DNA of 64,000 nucleotides, from assembly GCF_001422365.1 (NCBI RefSeq), contig NZ_LMMT01000036.1, forward strand, positions 357,848 to 421,847, given 5' to 3'. Positions within the stretch are counted from its first letter, which is position 1, and each line of letters opens with the position of its first letter. Positions 7,927 through 17,360 of this stretch are shown here, one piece after another. Under the pieces are notes generated by a model. The model was not told where the DNA came from. It was given only the letters and a program-made list of their open reading frames with translations, and ran no database searches. Both the position numbers and the translations under genes were made by a program. Origin of the DNA: Pseudorhodoferax sp. Leaf265. Lineage in GTDB: Bacteria; Pseudomonadota; Gammaproteobacteria; Burkholderiales; Burkholderiaceae_C.

Positions 7927-8614
7927 AAAGACCCGTCAGCAGGGCGCAGAGCCCGAACCACTGGAAGGCATAACCGTAGTGCTTCTCGACGCCGGTCCTG
8001 GGTACTGGCCATTCACGCAACAGCCCTGCTCCGTCCTCGCCCGTCTGTTGCACCGACTGCTGCCACAGAGGCAGCCCGGTCTCCTGGGCGAATGCGCCGA
8101 GGTCCAGATTCTGCCGGATCGTGCCCTTGTCCTCGCCCGCGAACTCGTAAAGCCTGGACGGCGCGGGGACGACCAGCCCTTCGATGTCCACCAGCCCGGC
8201 CGGCGTGGGGATCTTGGGCAGCGCCGTGCGGTCGACGAAATTGCGCTGCACCCAGCCGCGCTGCACCATCACCACGCTGGCGCTGTTCTCCAGCGCCAGC
8301 GGCGTCAGCACGTAAAAGCCCGGCTGGCCGCGCATCTGCCGGTTGTCCAGGAACACGGTCCGCTCGGCGAGCCATAAGCCGCGCAGGCGCACCGGCCGGT
8401 GCAGCAGCGCCAGCGGATCGGGGGCGCCCAGCATGGCCTGCGCATCGAGCGCGGGCAGTTGGCCCTGGGAGTCGATGGCCGCTTGCAGGGTCTCCTTCTC
8501 GGCCGCGCGCGACAGCTGCCAGCGCCCCAGCGAGGCCGTGACGGCGATGCCCACCAGCGCCGCCAAGGTCACCAGCCAGAAGCGCAAGCCGAAGCGCCGC
8601 GCCGGATAATCCAC
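7868..8614 (-). CDS. SURF1 family cytochrome oxidase assembly protein
   Basis: About 248 aa. There is one membrane helix near each end (WLVTLAALVGIAVTASLG and [18 protein letters not shown]) with a periplasmic domain between, the SURF1 topology. Signatures are LGRWQLSRAAEK, VFLDNRQMRGQPGFYVLTPL and VQRGWVQR. SURF1 helps insert haem a into subunit I. The start is unclear: GTG at 8614 was chosen, which leaves 2 bp to the divergent DUF2909 start; GTG at 8632 would overlap that gene. It is the first gene of the assembly operon running down to the beta-helix gene. Confidence 0.93.
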   Translation of the reverse strand: MDYPARRFGLRFWLVTLAALVGIAVTASLGRWQLSRAAEKETLQAAIDSQGQLPALDAQAMLGAPDPLALLHRPVRLRGLWLAERTVFLDNRQMRGQPGFYVLTPLALENSASVVMVQRGWVQRNFVDRTALPKIPTPAGLVDIEGLVVPAPSRLYEFAGEDKGTIRQNLDLGAFAQETGLPLWQQSVQQTGEDGAGLLREWPVPRTGVEKHYGYAFQWFGLCALLTGLYVWFQFVRRPAVRRLARHG

Positions 8615-8616
8615 CC

Positions 8617-8844
8617 ATGAGCTACTTCGCACTGGTTGCCTTCATCGCCATTCTCGGCAGCCTGGGCGCCGCCCTGTACTTCATGCTGCGCGGCGGCCAG
8701 GATGCCGACGGCAAGACCCGCCCCAACCACATGGCGCGCGCGCTCGCGGTGCGCGTGGGACTGTCCATCCTGCTGTTCCTGTGCATCCTCATCGGCTGGA
8801 AACTGGGCTATCTGCATCCGACGGGCATTCCCGCCGGCAAGTAA
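8617..8844 (+). CDS. DUF2909 twin-transmembrane protein
   Basis: 75-aa membrane protein with two hydrophobic segments (about residues 2-22 and 44-66) joined by a short basic loop RGGQDADGKTRPNH. This matches DUF2909 proteins, which lie next to cytochrome oxidase genes in betaproteobacteria and have no assigned role. It is the only plus-strand gene in a 10.8-kb minus-strand block: convergent with ctaE and divergent from SURF1 with essentially no intergenic space. Confidence 0.88.
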   Translation: MSYFALVAFIAILGSLGAALYFMLRGGQDADGKTRPNHMARALAVRVGLSILLFLCILIGWKLGYLHPTGIPAGK

Positions 8845-8861
8845 GAGAAGAAGAAAAATGA

Positions 8862-8884
8862 AAAGGGCCGCTGCGCGGCCCTTT
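8862..8884 (-). terminator. Terminator between ctaE and DUF2909
   Basis: The stem AAAGGGCCGC pairs perfectly with GCGGCCCTTT around a 3-base loop. On the minus strand it is followed by a T-rich tract (complement of 8849-8861), which suits termination of the ctaC-ctaE transcript. It may also act on DUF2909. Confidence 0.85.
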
Positions 8885-8904
8885 CGATGCGAGGCCTGGC
8901 AGCC

Positions 8905-9786
8905 TCAAAGCCAATACACCAGCACGTACAGGCCGAGCCAGACCACGTCCACGAAGTGCCAGTACCAGGCCGCGCCTTCGAAGCCGAAATGGCGTTCCTT
9001 GGTGAAGTGGCCCTTCATCAGCCGCAGCGTGATGAACAGCAGCATCAGCATGCCCACCAGCACGTGGAAGCCATGGAAGCCCGTCAGCATGAAGAAGGTG
9101 GAGCCGTAGGGGCCGGAGTTCAGCTTGAGGTTCAGGTCGCGGTAGGCGTGCACGTACTCGTAGCCCTGCACGAACAGGAACACGATGCCCAGCAGCACGG
9201 TGGCCCACATCCAGGCGATGGTCTTGGCGCGCTCGCCATGCTGCAGGGCATGGTGGGCGATCGTCAACGTCACGCCCGAGGTCAGCAGCAGCGCGGTATT
9301 GATGGTGGGCAGCCAGAACGGCGTCATGGCCTGGAACGGTTCGACGATATTGGCGGGCGAGCCGGTCACGCCGGCCGCCATGCTGGGCCACACCGCCTTG
9401 AAGTCGGGCCACAGCAGCGCGTTGTCCAGGCTGCCAAGGACCGGCACCGAATGCACGCGCATCCACCACAGGGCCGTGAAGAAAGCGCCGAAGAACATCA
9501 CCTCGGAGAAGATGAACCAGCTCATGCTCCAGCGGTAGGAAAGGTCGATCTTGCGCCCGTACAGGCCGCCCTCGCTCTCCGTCACCGCATCGCGGAACCA
9601 CTGGTACAGCACCACCCACCAGAACAGCAGGCCGAAGGCCAGCGACCACTTGCCCCAGTCGTGCCCGTTGATCCACTGCCCCGCGCCGAGGATCACGAAG
9701 AACAGGCCGATCGCGGCCATGATCGGATGCCGCGAAGGTCCTGGAACAAAGTAGTACGGCGTGGATCCGTGGGTCGTGGCACTCAT
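8905..9786 (-). CDS. ctaE: Cytochrome c oxidase subunit III
   Basis: 293-aa polytopic subunit of the aa3-type oxidase. Family features include PYYFVPGPSRHPI at the N-terminus, LSYRWSMSWFIFSEVMFFGAFF, the conserved GYEYVHAY loop, and FFMLTGFHGFHVLVG with GAAWYWHFVDVVWLGLYVLV at the C-terminus. The start is ATG 9786, preceded by a CCAGGAG ribosome binding site and 1 bp after ctaG ends. The DUF2970 gene often found between ctaG and ctaE in relatives is absent. Confidence 0.97.
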   Translation of the reverse strand: MSATTHGSTPYYFVPGPSRHPIMAAIGLFFVILGAGQWINGHDWGKWSLAFGLLFWWVVLYQWFRDAVTESEGGLYGRKIDLSYRWSMSWFIFSEVMFFGAFFTALWWMRVHSVPVLGSLDNALLWPDFKAVWPSMAAGVTGSPANIVEPFQAMTPFWLPTINTALLLTSGVTLTIAHHALQHGERAKTIAWMWATVLLGIVFLFVQGYEYVHAYRDLNLKLNSGPYGSTFFMLTGFHGFHVLVGMLMLLFITLRLMKGHFTKERHFGFEGAAWYWHFVDVVWLGLYVLVYWL

Positions 9787-9787
9787 C

Positions 9788-10393
9788 TCAGCTCCTGGTT
9801 TCTTTATTGGTTTGCGCCGCCGCGTCGGCACTGGCAGGTGCCGGCGGCGTCTTGCCGCCCACCTCGAAGAAGGTGTACGACAGCGTGATCGTGGTCACAT
9901 CCTTGGACAGCTTGGGGTCGATGATGAAGGCCACCGGCCATTCCTTCTTCTCCCCCGCGTCCAGCGTGTACTGCGTGAAGCAAAAGCACTCCAGCTTGTT
10001 GAAGTGCGCCGCAGCCTGGCGCGGCGCATAGCTCGGGATCGCCTGGGCCGCCATGCGCCGGTTCTGCACGTTCTGGAACTCGTACATCACGGTGGCCAGT
10101 TCGCCGGGATGCACCTGCATCGAGCGCATCGCCGGCTTGAACTCCCAGGGGCCGCGCGAGTTGGCATCGAACTCCACCGTGATCGTGCGGCTGCGGTCGA
10201 CCTGCGTGTTCTCGGGCGTGGCCTTGGAGACCACGCCGGGCACCTGGCGCTCGGACAGCGACAGGATGTTGATGCCCGTCATCTCGCAGATGGCGTTGTA
10301 CAGCGGCACCAGCGCATAGCCGAAGGCGAACATGCCGGCCGTCACCACGGCCAGCTTGCCCACCATGCGGACGTTGGCGCGCCGGATGCTCAT
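9788..10393 (-). CDS. ctaG: Cytochrome c oxidase assembly protein CtaG (Cox11)
   Basis: 201-aa copper chaperone that builds the CuB site of subunit I. A membrane anchor lies at about residues 12-32 and a periplasmic Ig-like domain follows. The copper motif CFCF is at residues 136-139 in NKLECFCFTQYTLDAGE. The start codon overlaps the stop of the preceding 37-aa gene (ATGA), and the gene ends one base before ctaE. Confidence 0.97.
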   Translation of the reverse strand: MSIRRANVRMVGKLAVVTAGMFAFGYALVPLYNAICEMTGINILSLSERQVPGVVSKATPENTQVDRSRTITVEFDANSRGPWEFKPAMRSMQVHPGELATVMYEFQNVQNRRMAAQAIPSYAPRQAAAHFNKLECFCFTQYTLDAGEKKEWPVAFIIDPKLSKDVTTITLSYTFFEVGGKTPPAPASADAAAQTNKETRS

Positions 10394-10503
10394 GAGCGGC
10401 CCAGGTAGACCATCTTGACCATGAAACCGAGGAAGAAGACCAGCGCCACGGACAGCAGGATCAGGCCGGTCCGCAGGTTCTGCTTCTTCTTGTCGGGCGT
10501 CAT
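10390..10503 (-). CDS. Cytochrome oxidase small assembly protein (37 aa)
   Basis: A 37-aa ORF read from the sequence: a lysine-rich start (MTPDKKKQNLR), one membrane helix (TGLILLSVALVFFLGFMVKM) and a short tail. It sits between ctaD (stop at 10516) and ctaG with a 4-bp ATGA overlap to ctaG, a position where Burkholderiales carry a conserved tiny gene annotated as an oxidase small assembly protein. Size, coupling and place support it being real; the precise role is unknown. Confidence 0.8.
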   Translation of the reverse strand: MTPDKKKQNLRTGLILLSVALVFFLGFMVKMVYLGRS

Positions 10504-10515
10504 CGGCCTACGTCC

Positions 10516-12141
10516 TCAGCCCACCACGCGGGTGGCGGTGGCGTCCAGCTTGGGCGGGTTCTCGAAGGTGTGGAATGGGGCAGGCGACGGCACTTCCCAT
10601 TCCAGGCCCTCGGCCGCTTCCCAGGGCTTTTGCGGTGCCTTGGCACCCTTGCCCAGCATGCAGGGCAGCACGATGAACAGGAAGAAGTAGACCTGGGCGA
10701 TGCCGAAGAAGAACGCGCCCACCGTGGCAATCGCGTTGAAGTCGGCGAACTGCATCGGGTAATCGGCGTAGCGGCGCGGCATGCCAGCCAGGCCCAGGAA
10801 GTGCATCGGGAAGAAGGTCACGTTGAAGGCGATCAGCGACCACCAGAAGTGCACCTTGCCGCGCGTCTCGTTGTACATGACGCCCGTCCACTTGGGCAGC
10901 CAGTAGTAGACGCCGGCGAACATGGCGTACAGCGAACCGGCCACCAGCACGTAGTGGAAGTGGGCCACGACGTAATAGGTGTCCTGCAGCTGGATGTCGA
11001 TCGGCGCCATGGCCAGGATCAGGCCCGTGAAACCGCCCATCGTGAACACGAAGATGAAGCCGACGGCGAACAGCATGGGCGTCTCGAAGGTCATCGAGCC
11101 CTGCCACATCGTGGCGATCCAGTTGAAGATCTTCACGGCCGTGGGCACCGCGATCAGCATGGTCGCGTACATGAAGAACAGCTGGCCCGTGACCGGCATG
11201 CCGGTCGTGAACATGTGGTGCGCCCAGACGATGAACGACAGGATCGCGATCGACGAGGTGGCATACACCATCGACGCGTAGCCGAACAGCTTCTTGCGCG
11301 CGAAGGCCGGCACGATCTGGCTCACGATGCCGAAGGCCGGCAGGATCATGATGTAGACCTCGGGGTGGCCGAAGAACCAGAAGATGTGCTGGTACATCAC
11401 CGGGTCGCCGCCGCCGGCGGGGTTGAAGAAGCTGGTGCCGAAGTGGCGGTCGGTCAGCGTCATGGTGATGGCGCCGGCCAGCACGGGCATCACGGCGATC
11501 AGCAGGTAGGCGGTGATCAGCCAGGTCCAGCAGAACATCGGCATCTTCATGAGCGTCATGCCGGGGGCGCGCATGTTCAGGATGGTCACGATGATGTTGA
11601 TCGAGCCCATGATGGACGAGGCACCGAGGATGTGCATCGCGAAGATGCCGGCGTCCATGGACGGGCCCATCTGCAACGTCAGCGGTGCGTACAGCGTCCA
11701 GCCCGCAGCGGGTGCGCCGCCAGGCATGAAGAACGAACCGACCAGCATCGCGGCTGCAGGGATCATCAGCCAGAAGCTGAAGTTGTTCATGCGCGCGAAC
11801 GCCATGTCGGACGCGCCGATCTGCAGCGGGATCATCCAGTTCGCGAAGCCCACGAAGCCCGGCATGATGGCGCCAAACACCATGATCAGCCCGTGCATGG
11901 TGGTCAGCGAGTTGAACAGCTCAGGGTTGACCAGCTGCAGGCCGGGCTGGAACAGCTCGGCGCGGATCAAGAGCGCCAGCACGCCGCCCACCATCAGCAT
12001 GGTGAAGCTGAAGAGCAGGTACAGCGTGCCGATGTCCTTGTGGTTCGTGGCGAACAGCCAGCGGCGCCATCCGGTCGGCGCGTGGTGGTGTTCGTCGTGG
12101 GCGTGGTCGTGGTCGCCGTGGGGATGGAGGACTGCGCTCAT
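10516..12141 (-). CDS. ctaD: Cytochrome c oxidase subunit I
   Basis: 541-aa catalytic subunit of an aa3-type haem-copper oxidase that reduces O2 and pumps protons. The N-terminus is unusually His-rich ([15 protein letters not shown], residues 6-20). Then come the standard motifs [28 protein letters not shown] with the His-Tyr pair at Cu[11 protein letters not shown] and [13 protein letters not shown] with haem ligands. The ATG at 12141 has an AAGGAA ribosome binding site. It follows ctaC by 32 bp in one operon. Confidence 0.98.
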   Translation of the reverse strand: MSAVLHPHGDHDHAHDEHHHAPTGWRRWLFATNHKDIGTLYLLFSFTMLMVGGVLALLIRAELFQPGLQLVNPELFNSLTTMHGLIMVFGAIMPGFVGFANWMIPLQIGASDMAFARMNNFSFWLMIPAAAMLVGSFFMPGGAPAAGWTLYAPLTLQMGPSMDAGIFAMHILGASSIMGSINIIVTILNMRAPGMTLMKMPMFCWTWLITAYLLIAVMPVLAGAITMTLTDRHFGTSFFNPAGGGDPVMYQHIFWFFGHPEVYIMILPAFGIVSQIVPAFARKKLFGYASMVYATSSIAILSFIVWAHHMFTTGMPVTGQLFFMYATMLIAVPTAVKIFNWIATMWQGSMTFETPMLFAVGFIFVFTMGGFTGLILAMAPIDIQLQDTYYVVAHFHYVLVAGSLYAMFAGVYYWLPKWTGVMYNETRGKVHFWWSLIAFNVTFFPMHFLGLAGMPRRYADYPMQFADFNAIATVGAFFFGIAQVYFFLFIVLPCMLGKGAKAPQKPWEAAEGLEWEVPSPAPFHTFENPPKLDATATRVVG

Positions 12142-12173
12142 CTCTGTTTCCTTCTGTGCGGGAATGCGCCGGT

Positions 12174-13361
12174 TTACTTCGCGCGCAGCGCGACGACTTC
12201 GGAGGGCTGGACGATCTGCCCGGTCTTGTTGGACCAGTTGTTCTTGGTGTAGCTGGCCACAGCCGCGAGGTCGGTGTCGCTCAATTGCTTCCAGGAGGGC
12301 ATGGCACCGTTGCCTGCGCCGTTGAGCAGGATGGTGAGCTGCTTGGCGTGGTCGGTGTCGAGCACGATGGCCGAGCCGTCCAGCGGCTTGATCGGGCCGG
12401 CGCCCTTGCCGTTGGCCTGGTGGCAGGCCGCGCAGTTGGCGGCGTAGACGCGCTCGCCGCGCTTGACGATGTCGTCCAGCGTCCAGACCTTGGTCGGGTC
12501 GTCGAGCTTGGCGGCGGCCTTCTTGCGCTCGCCATCGACCCAGGCCGTGTACTGCTCGGCCGTCACCACCTTCACGTGGATGGGCATGTAGGCGTGTTCC
12601 TTGCCGCAGAGCTCGGCGCACTGGCCGTAGAAGTCGCCGGTCTTCTCGGCGCGGAACCAGGTGTCGCGCACGAAGCCGGGGATCGCATCCTGCTTGATGC
12701 CGAACGCCGGCACCATGAAGGCGTGGATCACGTCGTTGGCCGTGGTGATGATGCGGACCTTCTTGTTGACGGGCACCACCAGCGCGTTGTCGACCTTGAG
12801 CAGGTAGTCGTCCACGGCCTGACCCTTGGGCGGGCCGCCGGCGTTGGACATGGCGCGGTGCGAACTGTCCAGCGTGGAGACGAAGGAGATGCCCTCACCC
12901 TCGCCCTTGATGTAGTCGTAGCCCCACTTCCACTGCATGCCGGTGGCCTTGATGGTCAGGTCGGCATTGCTGGTGTCCTTCAGCGCGACCACCACCTTGG
13001 TGGCCGGCAGCGCCATCAGGATCACGATGACGAAAGGCACGATGGTCCAGATCACCTCGACCACCACCGATTCGTGGAAGTTGGCGGCCTTGTGGCCGAC
13101 CGACTTGCGGTGCTTCCAGATGGAATAGAACATCACCGCGAACACGGCGATGAAGATCACCGTGCACAGGATCAGCATGAACCAGTGCAGCCACTGCTGC
13201 TCTTCGGCGATCTTGGTGACAGGAGGCGCGAGATTGAGCTGGCGTACGGCCGGGCCGCCTGGAAGGTCGTTGACCGCGTGGGCCGCCGTCGCGAGCCAGG
13301 CCCCCGAAACGAGCGCGGTGCGAGATAGCAGGGAAGTCAGCTTGTTCCAGATCATTTTCAT
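12174..13361 (-). CDS. ctaC: Cytochrome c oxidase subunit II with C-terminal cytochrome c domain
   Basis: 395 aa. A signal peptide ends near residue 29, and two membrane helices lie at about 58-79 and 101-119. The periplasmic cupredoxin domain carries the CuA ligands H213, C248, C252, H256 and M259 ([17 protein letters not shown]). A fused cytochrome c domain starts at about 290 with haem motif CAACH at 310-314, giving a caa3-like entry point for electrons. The ATG at 13361 follows a GAGG ribosome binding site. It is the first gene of the ctaC-ctaD-37aa-ctaG-ctaE operon. Confidence 0.97.
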   Translation of the reverse strand: MKMIWNKLTSLLSRTALVSGAWLATAAHAVNDLPGGPAVRQLNLAPPVTKIAEEQQWLHWFMLILCTVIFIAVFAVMFYSIWKHRKSVGHKAANFHESVVVEVIWTIVPFVIVILMALPATKVVVALKDTSNADLTIKATGMQWKWGYDYIKGEGEGISFVSTLDSSHRAMSNAGGPPKGQAVDDYLLKVDNALVVPVNKKVRIITTANDVIHAFMVPAFGIKQDAIPGFVRDTWFRAEKTGDFYGQCAELCGKEHAYMPIHVKVVTAEQYTAWVDGERKKAAAKLDDPTKVWTLDDIVKRGERVYAANCAACHQANGKGAGPIKPLDGSAIVLDTDHAKQLTILLNGAGNGAMPSWKQLSDTDLAAVASYTKNNWSNKTGQIVQPSEVVALRAK

Positions 13362-13401
13362 CGTCGCCTCTACTTCTTCAACCTTTTATGAACCACCCTG
13401 C

Positions 13402-13884
13402 TCAGGCCCCGCGCAACGCCATCCGGATCTCGCGCGCCAGCACCGGCCGCAGATCCGGGCGCACGTAACGCCCCACCTCCACGCATCGCCCCTGCCCCGA
13501 CACCTCGATCAGCGAATGGTCGCTGGTCTTGGGCTCGACACGAACCCACTCCCTGCGGAACTCGGCCCGCTCCAGGCGCCCCGCGTTCTCGAGTTCGACG
13601 ACCAGACGGCCGTCCTGCAGCGAGATGCGCTCGCCATCGGTCGCGTGCCGGGAGTACGCCAGAAAGGCAACGCCCACCAGAACCACTTCCAGCCACGCAA
13701 ACGGCAGGACCAGCCTGGCACCTTGCAACCAGAAGAATGTCCCGATCCCGAGCGACACCACACAGATCGACGCATACAGGCCGCCCAACTGGCCCGGCGT
13801 GATGGAACAGTTGCGCTTCAGCAGCCAATGGATGCCTTGGCCCGAGACGGTGGCGAAGCGATAGACCAGTTTCGACACAGACAA
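13402..13884 (-). CDS. DUF2244 family membrane protein
   Basis: About 160 aa with two adjacent hydrophobic segments (LGGLYASICVVSLGIGTFFWL and ARLVLPFAWLEVVLVGVAFL) after WLLKRNCSITPGQ, the opening typical of DUF2244 proteins, followed by a soluble C-terminal domain. It lies 40 bp upstream of ctaC on the same strand, a conserved neighbourhood in Burkholderiales, and may be co-transcribed. No function is known. The start is weak: TTG at 13884 or GTG at 13878, with no clear ribosome binding site. Confidence 0.8.
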   Translation of the reverse strand: MSVSKLVYRFATVSGQGIHWLLKRNCSITPGQLGGLYASICVVSLGIGTFFWLQGARLVLPFAWLEVVLVGVAFLAYSRHATDGERISLQDGRLVVELENAGRLERAEFRREWVRVEPKTSDHSLIEVSGQGRCVEVGRYVRPDLRPVLAREIRMALRGA

Positions 13885-14039
13885 CGTTCAACCATCAATG
13901 CGGCGCGCGCCGCGGGTATTGACACCCGCCGGAACAACGCCTGGTTCATTCGTGGGGAAGCCCGAAATGCGTTTAAAAACCCTTCATTGTAGCCCGTGAA
14001 TATTGCACGAATGTCCGCTGCCGGACACCCGAAAGACCT

Positions 14040-14945
14040 TCACTGGCCCTCGCCTTTGCCATGGCGCAACAGGCCGCGCATGTCCTCCAGAGAAACCGCG
14101 CTCTGCGCCGCCACCGGCACCCGCGCCGCGGGGCGGAATGCGTGGCCGTAGACGATCTCGAAGGTCAGCGTCAGGCGGCCCTGCTCGGCCGGGTCCGCCA
14201 GCTGCCGCGCGAGTTCGGCGCGCAGCTGCGCATGCCATTGGCGGCCCCGCAACGCGCCGAAGCGCCCGGGATGCAGGTTGCGGCCCAGGCCGCGCAGGTC
14301 TTCCAGCAGCTTGTCTGGCGTGGCGTAGGTCAGGCGGATGCGCTCCATGTCCATGATCGGCTCGGCGAAACCGGCCTGCACCAGCATGTCGCCCCAGTCG
14401 TGCATGTCGGTGAAGGCATGGCCGGGCGGCGGCCAGCCCAGGGCGGCATAGACGCGGCGCAGCTCCAGCAGCGAATCGGGGCCGAGGCAGGAGAACATCA
14501 GGAAGCCGTCGACCGCGAGCGCACGGTGCCAGTCGGCGATCAACGCCTGCGGATCGGCCACCTGGTGCAGCAGCATGTTGGACCAGACCATCTGCACGCT
14601 GCCGGCCGGGGGCATGCCGGCGTGCTGGGCCGCGGCGCTCCAGCGACCTGGCTTCCACCAGGCCTCAGTGCTGGCGTCGAGTACCTGCCGGGCCAGGGTG
14701 GGCACAGACTCCACGACCCAGCTCTCGGCGCCCGGGTAGCGCTTGCGCAGCTCGGCATGGACCGCCATGCCGCCGCGCAGCGCCTGCCAATGGGCCCACG
14801 ACGTGGGGCTGCGCTTGATCCATTGCAGGCGCTCGGCCATGCGGCGCGCCACCTCGTCGTGCAGCCAGGGCGCGGACTGGACGGGCTGCTGCGCCCAACG
14901 CGCGGCGGCCACGGGGGCGATGGTGGGGGGACGGTGCTGGCTCAT
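14040..14945 (-). CDS. bioC: BioC-type malonyl-ACP O-methyltransferase
   Basis: 301-aa class I SAM-dependent methyltransferase. The middle reads VQMVWSNMLLHQVADPQALIADWHRAL and GFLMFSCLGPDSLLELR, as in betaproteobacterial BioC proteins, which methylate malonyl-ACP to start biotin synthesis. The first glycine-rich SAM motif is degenerate, common in this subgroup. It is divergent from the comF-like gene (32 bp between start codons) and not beside other bio genes, so the BioC assignment rests on sequence resemblance only. Confidence 0.75.
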   Translation of the reverse strand: MSQHRPPTIAPVAAARWAQQPVQSAPWLHDEVARRMAERLQWIKRSPTSWAHWQALRGGMAVHAELRKRYPGAESWVVESVPTLARQVLDASTEAWWKPGRWSAAAQHAGMPPAGSVQMVWSNMLLHQVADPQALIADWHRALAVDGFLMFSCLGPDSLLELRRVYAALGWPPPGHAFTDMHDWGDMLVQAGFAEPIMDMERIRLTYATPDKLLEDLRGLGRNLHPGRFGALRGRQWHAQLRAELARQLADPAEQGRLTLTFEIVYGHAFRPAARVPVAAQSAVSLEDMRGLLRHGKGEGQ

Positions 14946-14977
14946 GGCAATGCGCGACGAGTATATTGAGCCGCACC

Positions 14978-15688
14978 ATGCTGCGCCGCGGGCTCGCCTC
15001 CCTGCTCTCGCGCCTGCCGAGCCAGTGCGCGGTGTGCCGCAGCTGGCAGGACCAGCCGCTGTGCGAAGCCTGCATCCAGCGCTTCGCCCAGCCGCAGCCG
15101 CGCTGCCGGACCTGCGCCCTGCCCCTCACCGGGGGTGCCCTGCAATGTGGCGCCTGCCTGCGCCATCCACCGCCGCTGGACGCCTGCATCTGTGCGGTGG
15201 ACTACGCCTACCCCTGGGCCGATTGCATCGCCCGGTTCAAGTTCCGCGCGCAGCCAGGTTGGGCCGGTGCCCTGGCCGAGCTGCTGCGCCACACGCCCTG
15301 GGTGGAGCCAGCGCTGGAACGCTGCACGCTCGTGCTGCCCATGCCGCTGTCGGCTGCGCGCTTGCGCCAGCGCGGCTTCAACCAGGCGCTGGAACTGGCC
15401 CGCCGGCTCGCGCCCGACAAGACCGACGCCCGCCTGCTGCTGCGCATCCGCGACACAGCACCGCAGCTGGACCTGAGCGCAGCGCAACGCCGGCGCAACG
15501 TGCGCGGCGCCTTCGCGCTGGAACCGCTGCGCGCAGGCCGCCTGCGCGGAGCCGATGCCGTGCTCGTGGACGACGTGATGACCAGCGGCGCCTCGCTGTT
15601 CGCGGCGGCCGAGGTGCTGCGCCAGGCCGGCGCGGCGCGCCTCACCGCGCTGGTGCTGGCACGCACGCCTGCGCCTGTGGAGCACTGA
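14978..15688 (+). CDS. ComF family phosphoribosyltransferase-like protein
   Basis: 236 aa. The N-terminus has two zinc-finger-like cysteine pairs sets (CAVCRSW and CEAC, then CRTC and CGAC). The C-terminal half is a phosphoribosyltransferase fold with PRPP motif DAVLVDDVMTSGAS near the end and RGFNQALELAR before it. ComF homologues take part in DNA uptake in naturally competent bacteria, and in others (GntX) in gluconate use; the role here is not fixed by context. ATG 14978 was preferred over an upstream TTG at 14966. Confidence 0.9.
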   Translation: MLRRGLASLLSRLPSQCAVCRSWQDQPLCEACIQRFAQPQPRCRTCALPLTGGALQCGACLRHPPPLDACICAVDYAYPWADCIARFKFRAQPGWAGALAELLRHTPWVEPALERCTLVLPMPLSAARLRQRGFNQALELARRLAPDKTDARLLLRIRDTAPQLDLSAAQRRRNVRGAFALEPLRAGRLRGADAVLVDDVMTSGASLFAAAEVLRQAGAARLTALVLARTPAPVEH

Positions 15689-15706
15689 CACACGGACAAT
15701 GGCCCC

Positions 15707-16186
15707 ATGTTCCACATCGTCCTGGTCGCCCCCGAAATCCCGCCCAACACGGGCAACGTCATCCGGCTCGCGGCCAACACCGGCTGCACGCTGCACCTGG
15801 TGGAGCCGCTGGGCTTCTCGATGGACGACAAGCACATGCGCCGCGCCGGCCTGGACTACCACGAGTACGCCGAGTTGCGCCTGCACAAGGACTGGGCCGC
15901 GTTGGTCGAACGCGAGCAGCCGCCTTTGGACCGCATGTTCGCGATGACCACGCGCGGCTCGCGCAGCGCGCACACGCTCGCGTTCCACAGCGGCGACTGG
16001 TTCGTGTTCGGCTCGGAGACCAGCGGCCTGCCGGCCGCGCTGCGCGACAGCTTTCCGCCGGAGCAACGCCTGCGCCTGCCGATGCGCGCCGGTCAGCGCA
16101 GCCTGAACCTGTCGAACGCCGTGGCGGTCACGGTATTCGAGGCCTGGCGCCAGTGCGGCTTCTCAGGCGCTGCGGATCAGACGTAG
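15707..16186 (+). CDS. trmL: tRNA (cytidine/uridine-2'-O-)-methyltransferase TrmL
   Basis: 159-aa SPOUT-class methyltransferase that modifies the wobble base 34 of certain tRNA-Leu. The motifs are [19 protein letters not shown] near the N-terminus, [12 protein letters not shown], and [20 protein letters not shown] forming the trefoil knot that binds SAM. It follows the comF-like gene by 18 bp on the same strand and overlaps the end of the convergent MaoC gene by 10 bp. Confidence 0.95.
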   Translation: MFHIVLVAPEIPPNTGNVIRLAANTGCTLHLVEPLGFSMDDKHMRRAGLDYHEYAELRLHKDWAALVEREQPPLDRMFAMTTRGSRSAHTLAFHSGDWFVFGSETSGLPAALRDSFPPEQRLRLPMRAGQRSLNLSNAVAVTVFEAWRQCGFSGAADQT

Positions 16187-16632
16187 CGCCGCACGATGGA
16201 CTCGGCCACGCAGGCCGGCTTGGCAGCGCCCTCGAGTTCCACCGTCACTTCCCAGACCTGCTGCACGCCGCCGCCCGCGACCGGCTCACTGCTGACCAGC
16301 TTCAGGTGCCCGCGCACGCGGCTGCCCGCCGGCACCGGCGTGATGAAGCGCACCTTGTTGAGCCCGTAGTTCACGCCCATGCGCGTGCCCTCGACCTTGA
16401 CGGCACTCGCGAACAGCAGCGGCAGCAGCGACAGCGTCAGGTAGCCGTGCGCGATCGGCGCGCCGAACGGGCCGGACTTGGCGCGCTCCGGGTCGACGTG
16501 GATCCACTGGTGGTCGCCCGTGGCTTCGGCGAACAGGTCGATCTGCTTTTGCGTGACCGTGGTCCATTCGCTGGTGGCGATGTCCTGGCCCACCAGGGCC
16601 GTCAGTTCGTCCAGGGTGCTGAAGGTCTTCAT
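16177..16632 (-). CDS. MaoC-family (R)-specific enoyl-CoA hydratase-like protein
   Basis: 151-aa single-hotdog MaoC hydratase. The hydratase-2 motif is clear: [31 protein letters not shown] (about residues 39-69), with catalytic Asp40 and His45. Such enzymes hydrate enoyl-CoA esters in beta-oxidation or supply monomers for polyhydroxyalkanoate. The start is ATG 16632. It lies 28 bp downstream of the ParA gene on the same strand. Confidence 0.92.
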   Translation of the reverse strand: MKTFSTLDELTALVGQDIATSEWTTVTQKQIDLFAEATGDHQWIHVDPERAKSGPFGAPIAHGYLTLSLLPLLFASAVKVEGTRMGVNYGLNKVRFITPVPAGSRVRGHLKLVSSEPVAGGGVQQVWEVTVELEGAAKPACVAESIVRRYV

Positions 16633-16660
16633 GCTGTCTCGTCTTCCTCGTTGTTGAAAT

Positions 16661-17281
16661 TCAGGGGGTGTCCAGCCAGCGGCACAGGTCCTGCCACTGC
16701 TCCAGGTCCTTCTCGACACGCTGCGGCGCCACGTCGAACAGCGTGAGACCGCGCGCTGCCAGGTGCACATAGTTCTGCGTGTTGCGCAGCTCGCCGAGCA
16801 CCGGCAAACCAAGGCTCGCGATGTAGGAGCGCAGCTTGTCGGCCGCCAGGGTGCGCGCGTCCACGCGCATGCCCACCAGGCCCACAGCCAGCTTGCCGGC
16901 ATGGCGGTGCTCGGCCACCTTGTCCAGGAAATCGCGCGTGGCGAAGATGTCGAACACGCTGGGCTGCAGGGGCACGACCAGCTTGTCGGCCATCTTCATG
17001 ACGTCGTTGAAGCGCCAGCCGTGCAGCCCGCCCGGCGTGTCCAGCACCACATGCGTCGTGCCCTTGGGCGGCCGCACGATCATGTCGGACGTCATCTCCC
17101 AGGTGCTGATCGGTCGGGCCGCCTCGGGCCGAAGGCCCAGCCATAGCCGCGAGGACTGCTGGCGGTCGGCATCGCCCAACATCACCGCATGGCCCTGCGA
17201 TGCGAAATAGCCGGCGATGTTGGTGGCCAGCGTCGACTTCCCGACACCGCCCTTGGGGTTGGCAACGACCACGACCGGCAT
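16661..17281 (-). CDS. ParA/MinD-family ATPase
   Basis: 206-aa deviant-Walker ATPase: KGGVGKST at residues 10-17 (deviant Walker A) and HVVLDTPGGLHGW (Walker B region). No ParB, MinE or other partner gene lies next to it. Orphan ParA proteins position cargo such as chemoreceptor arrays, carboxysomes or flagella in other bacteria; here the cargo is unknown. It is upstream of the MaoC gene and divergent from kefF. Confidence 0.88.
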   Translation of the reverse strand: MPVVVVANPKGGVGKSTLATNIAGYFASQGHAVMLGDADRQQSSRLWLGLRPEAARPISTWEMTSDMIVRPPKGTTHVVLDTPGGLHGWRFNDVMKMADKLVVPLQPSVFDIFATRDFLDKVAEHRHAGKLAVGLVGMRVDARTLAADKLRSYIASLGLPVLGELRNTQNYVHLAARGLTLFDVAPQRVEKDLEQWQDLCRWLDTP

Positions 17282-17360
17282 GCGCTCTCCTCGTTGTGTC
17301 CGCGGACTCGGCTCCGCTCGGGTATGTTACCCACCCCGACTTGCGCACTCCTTCGACAAC

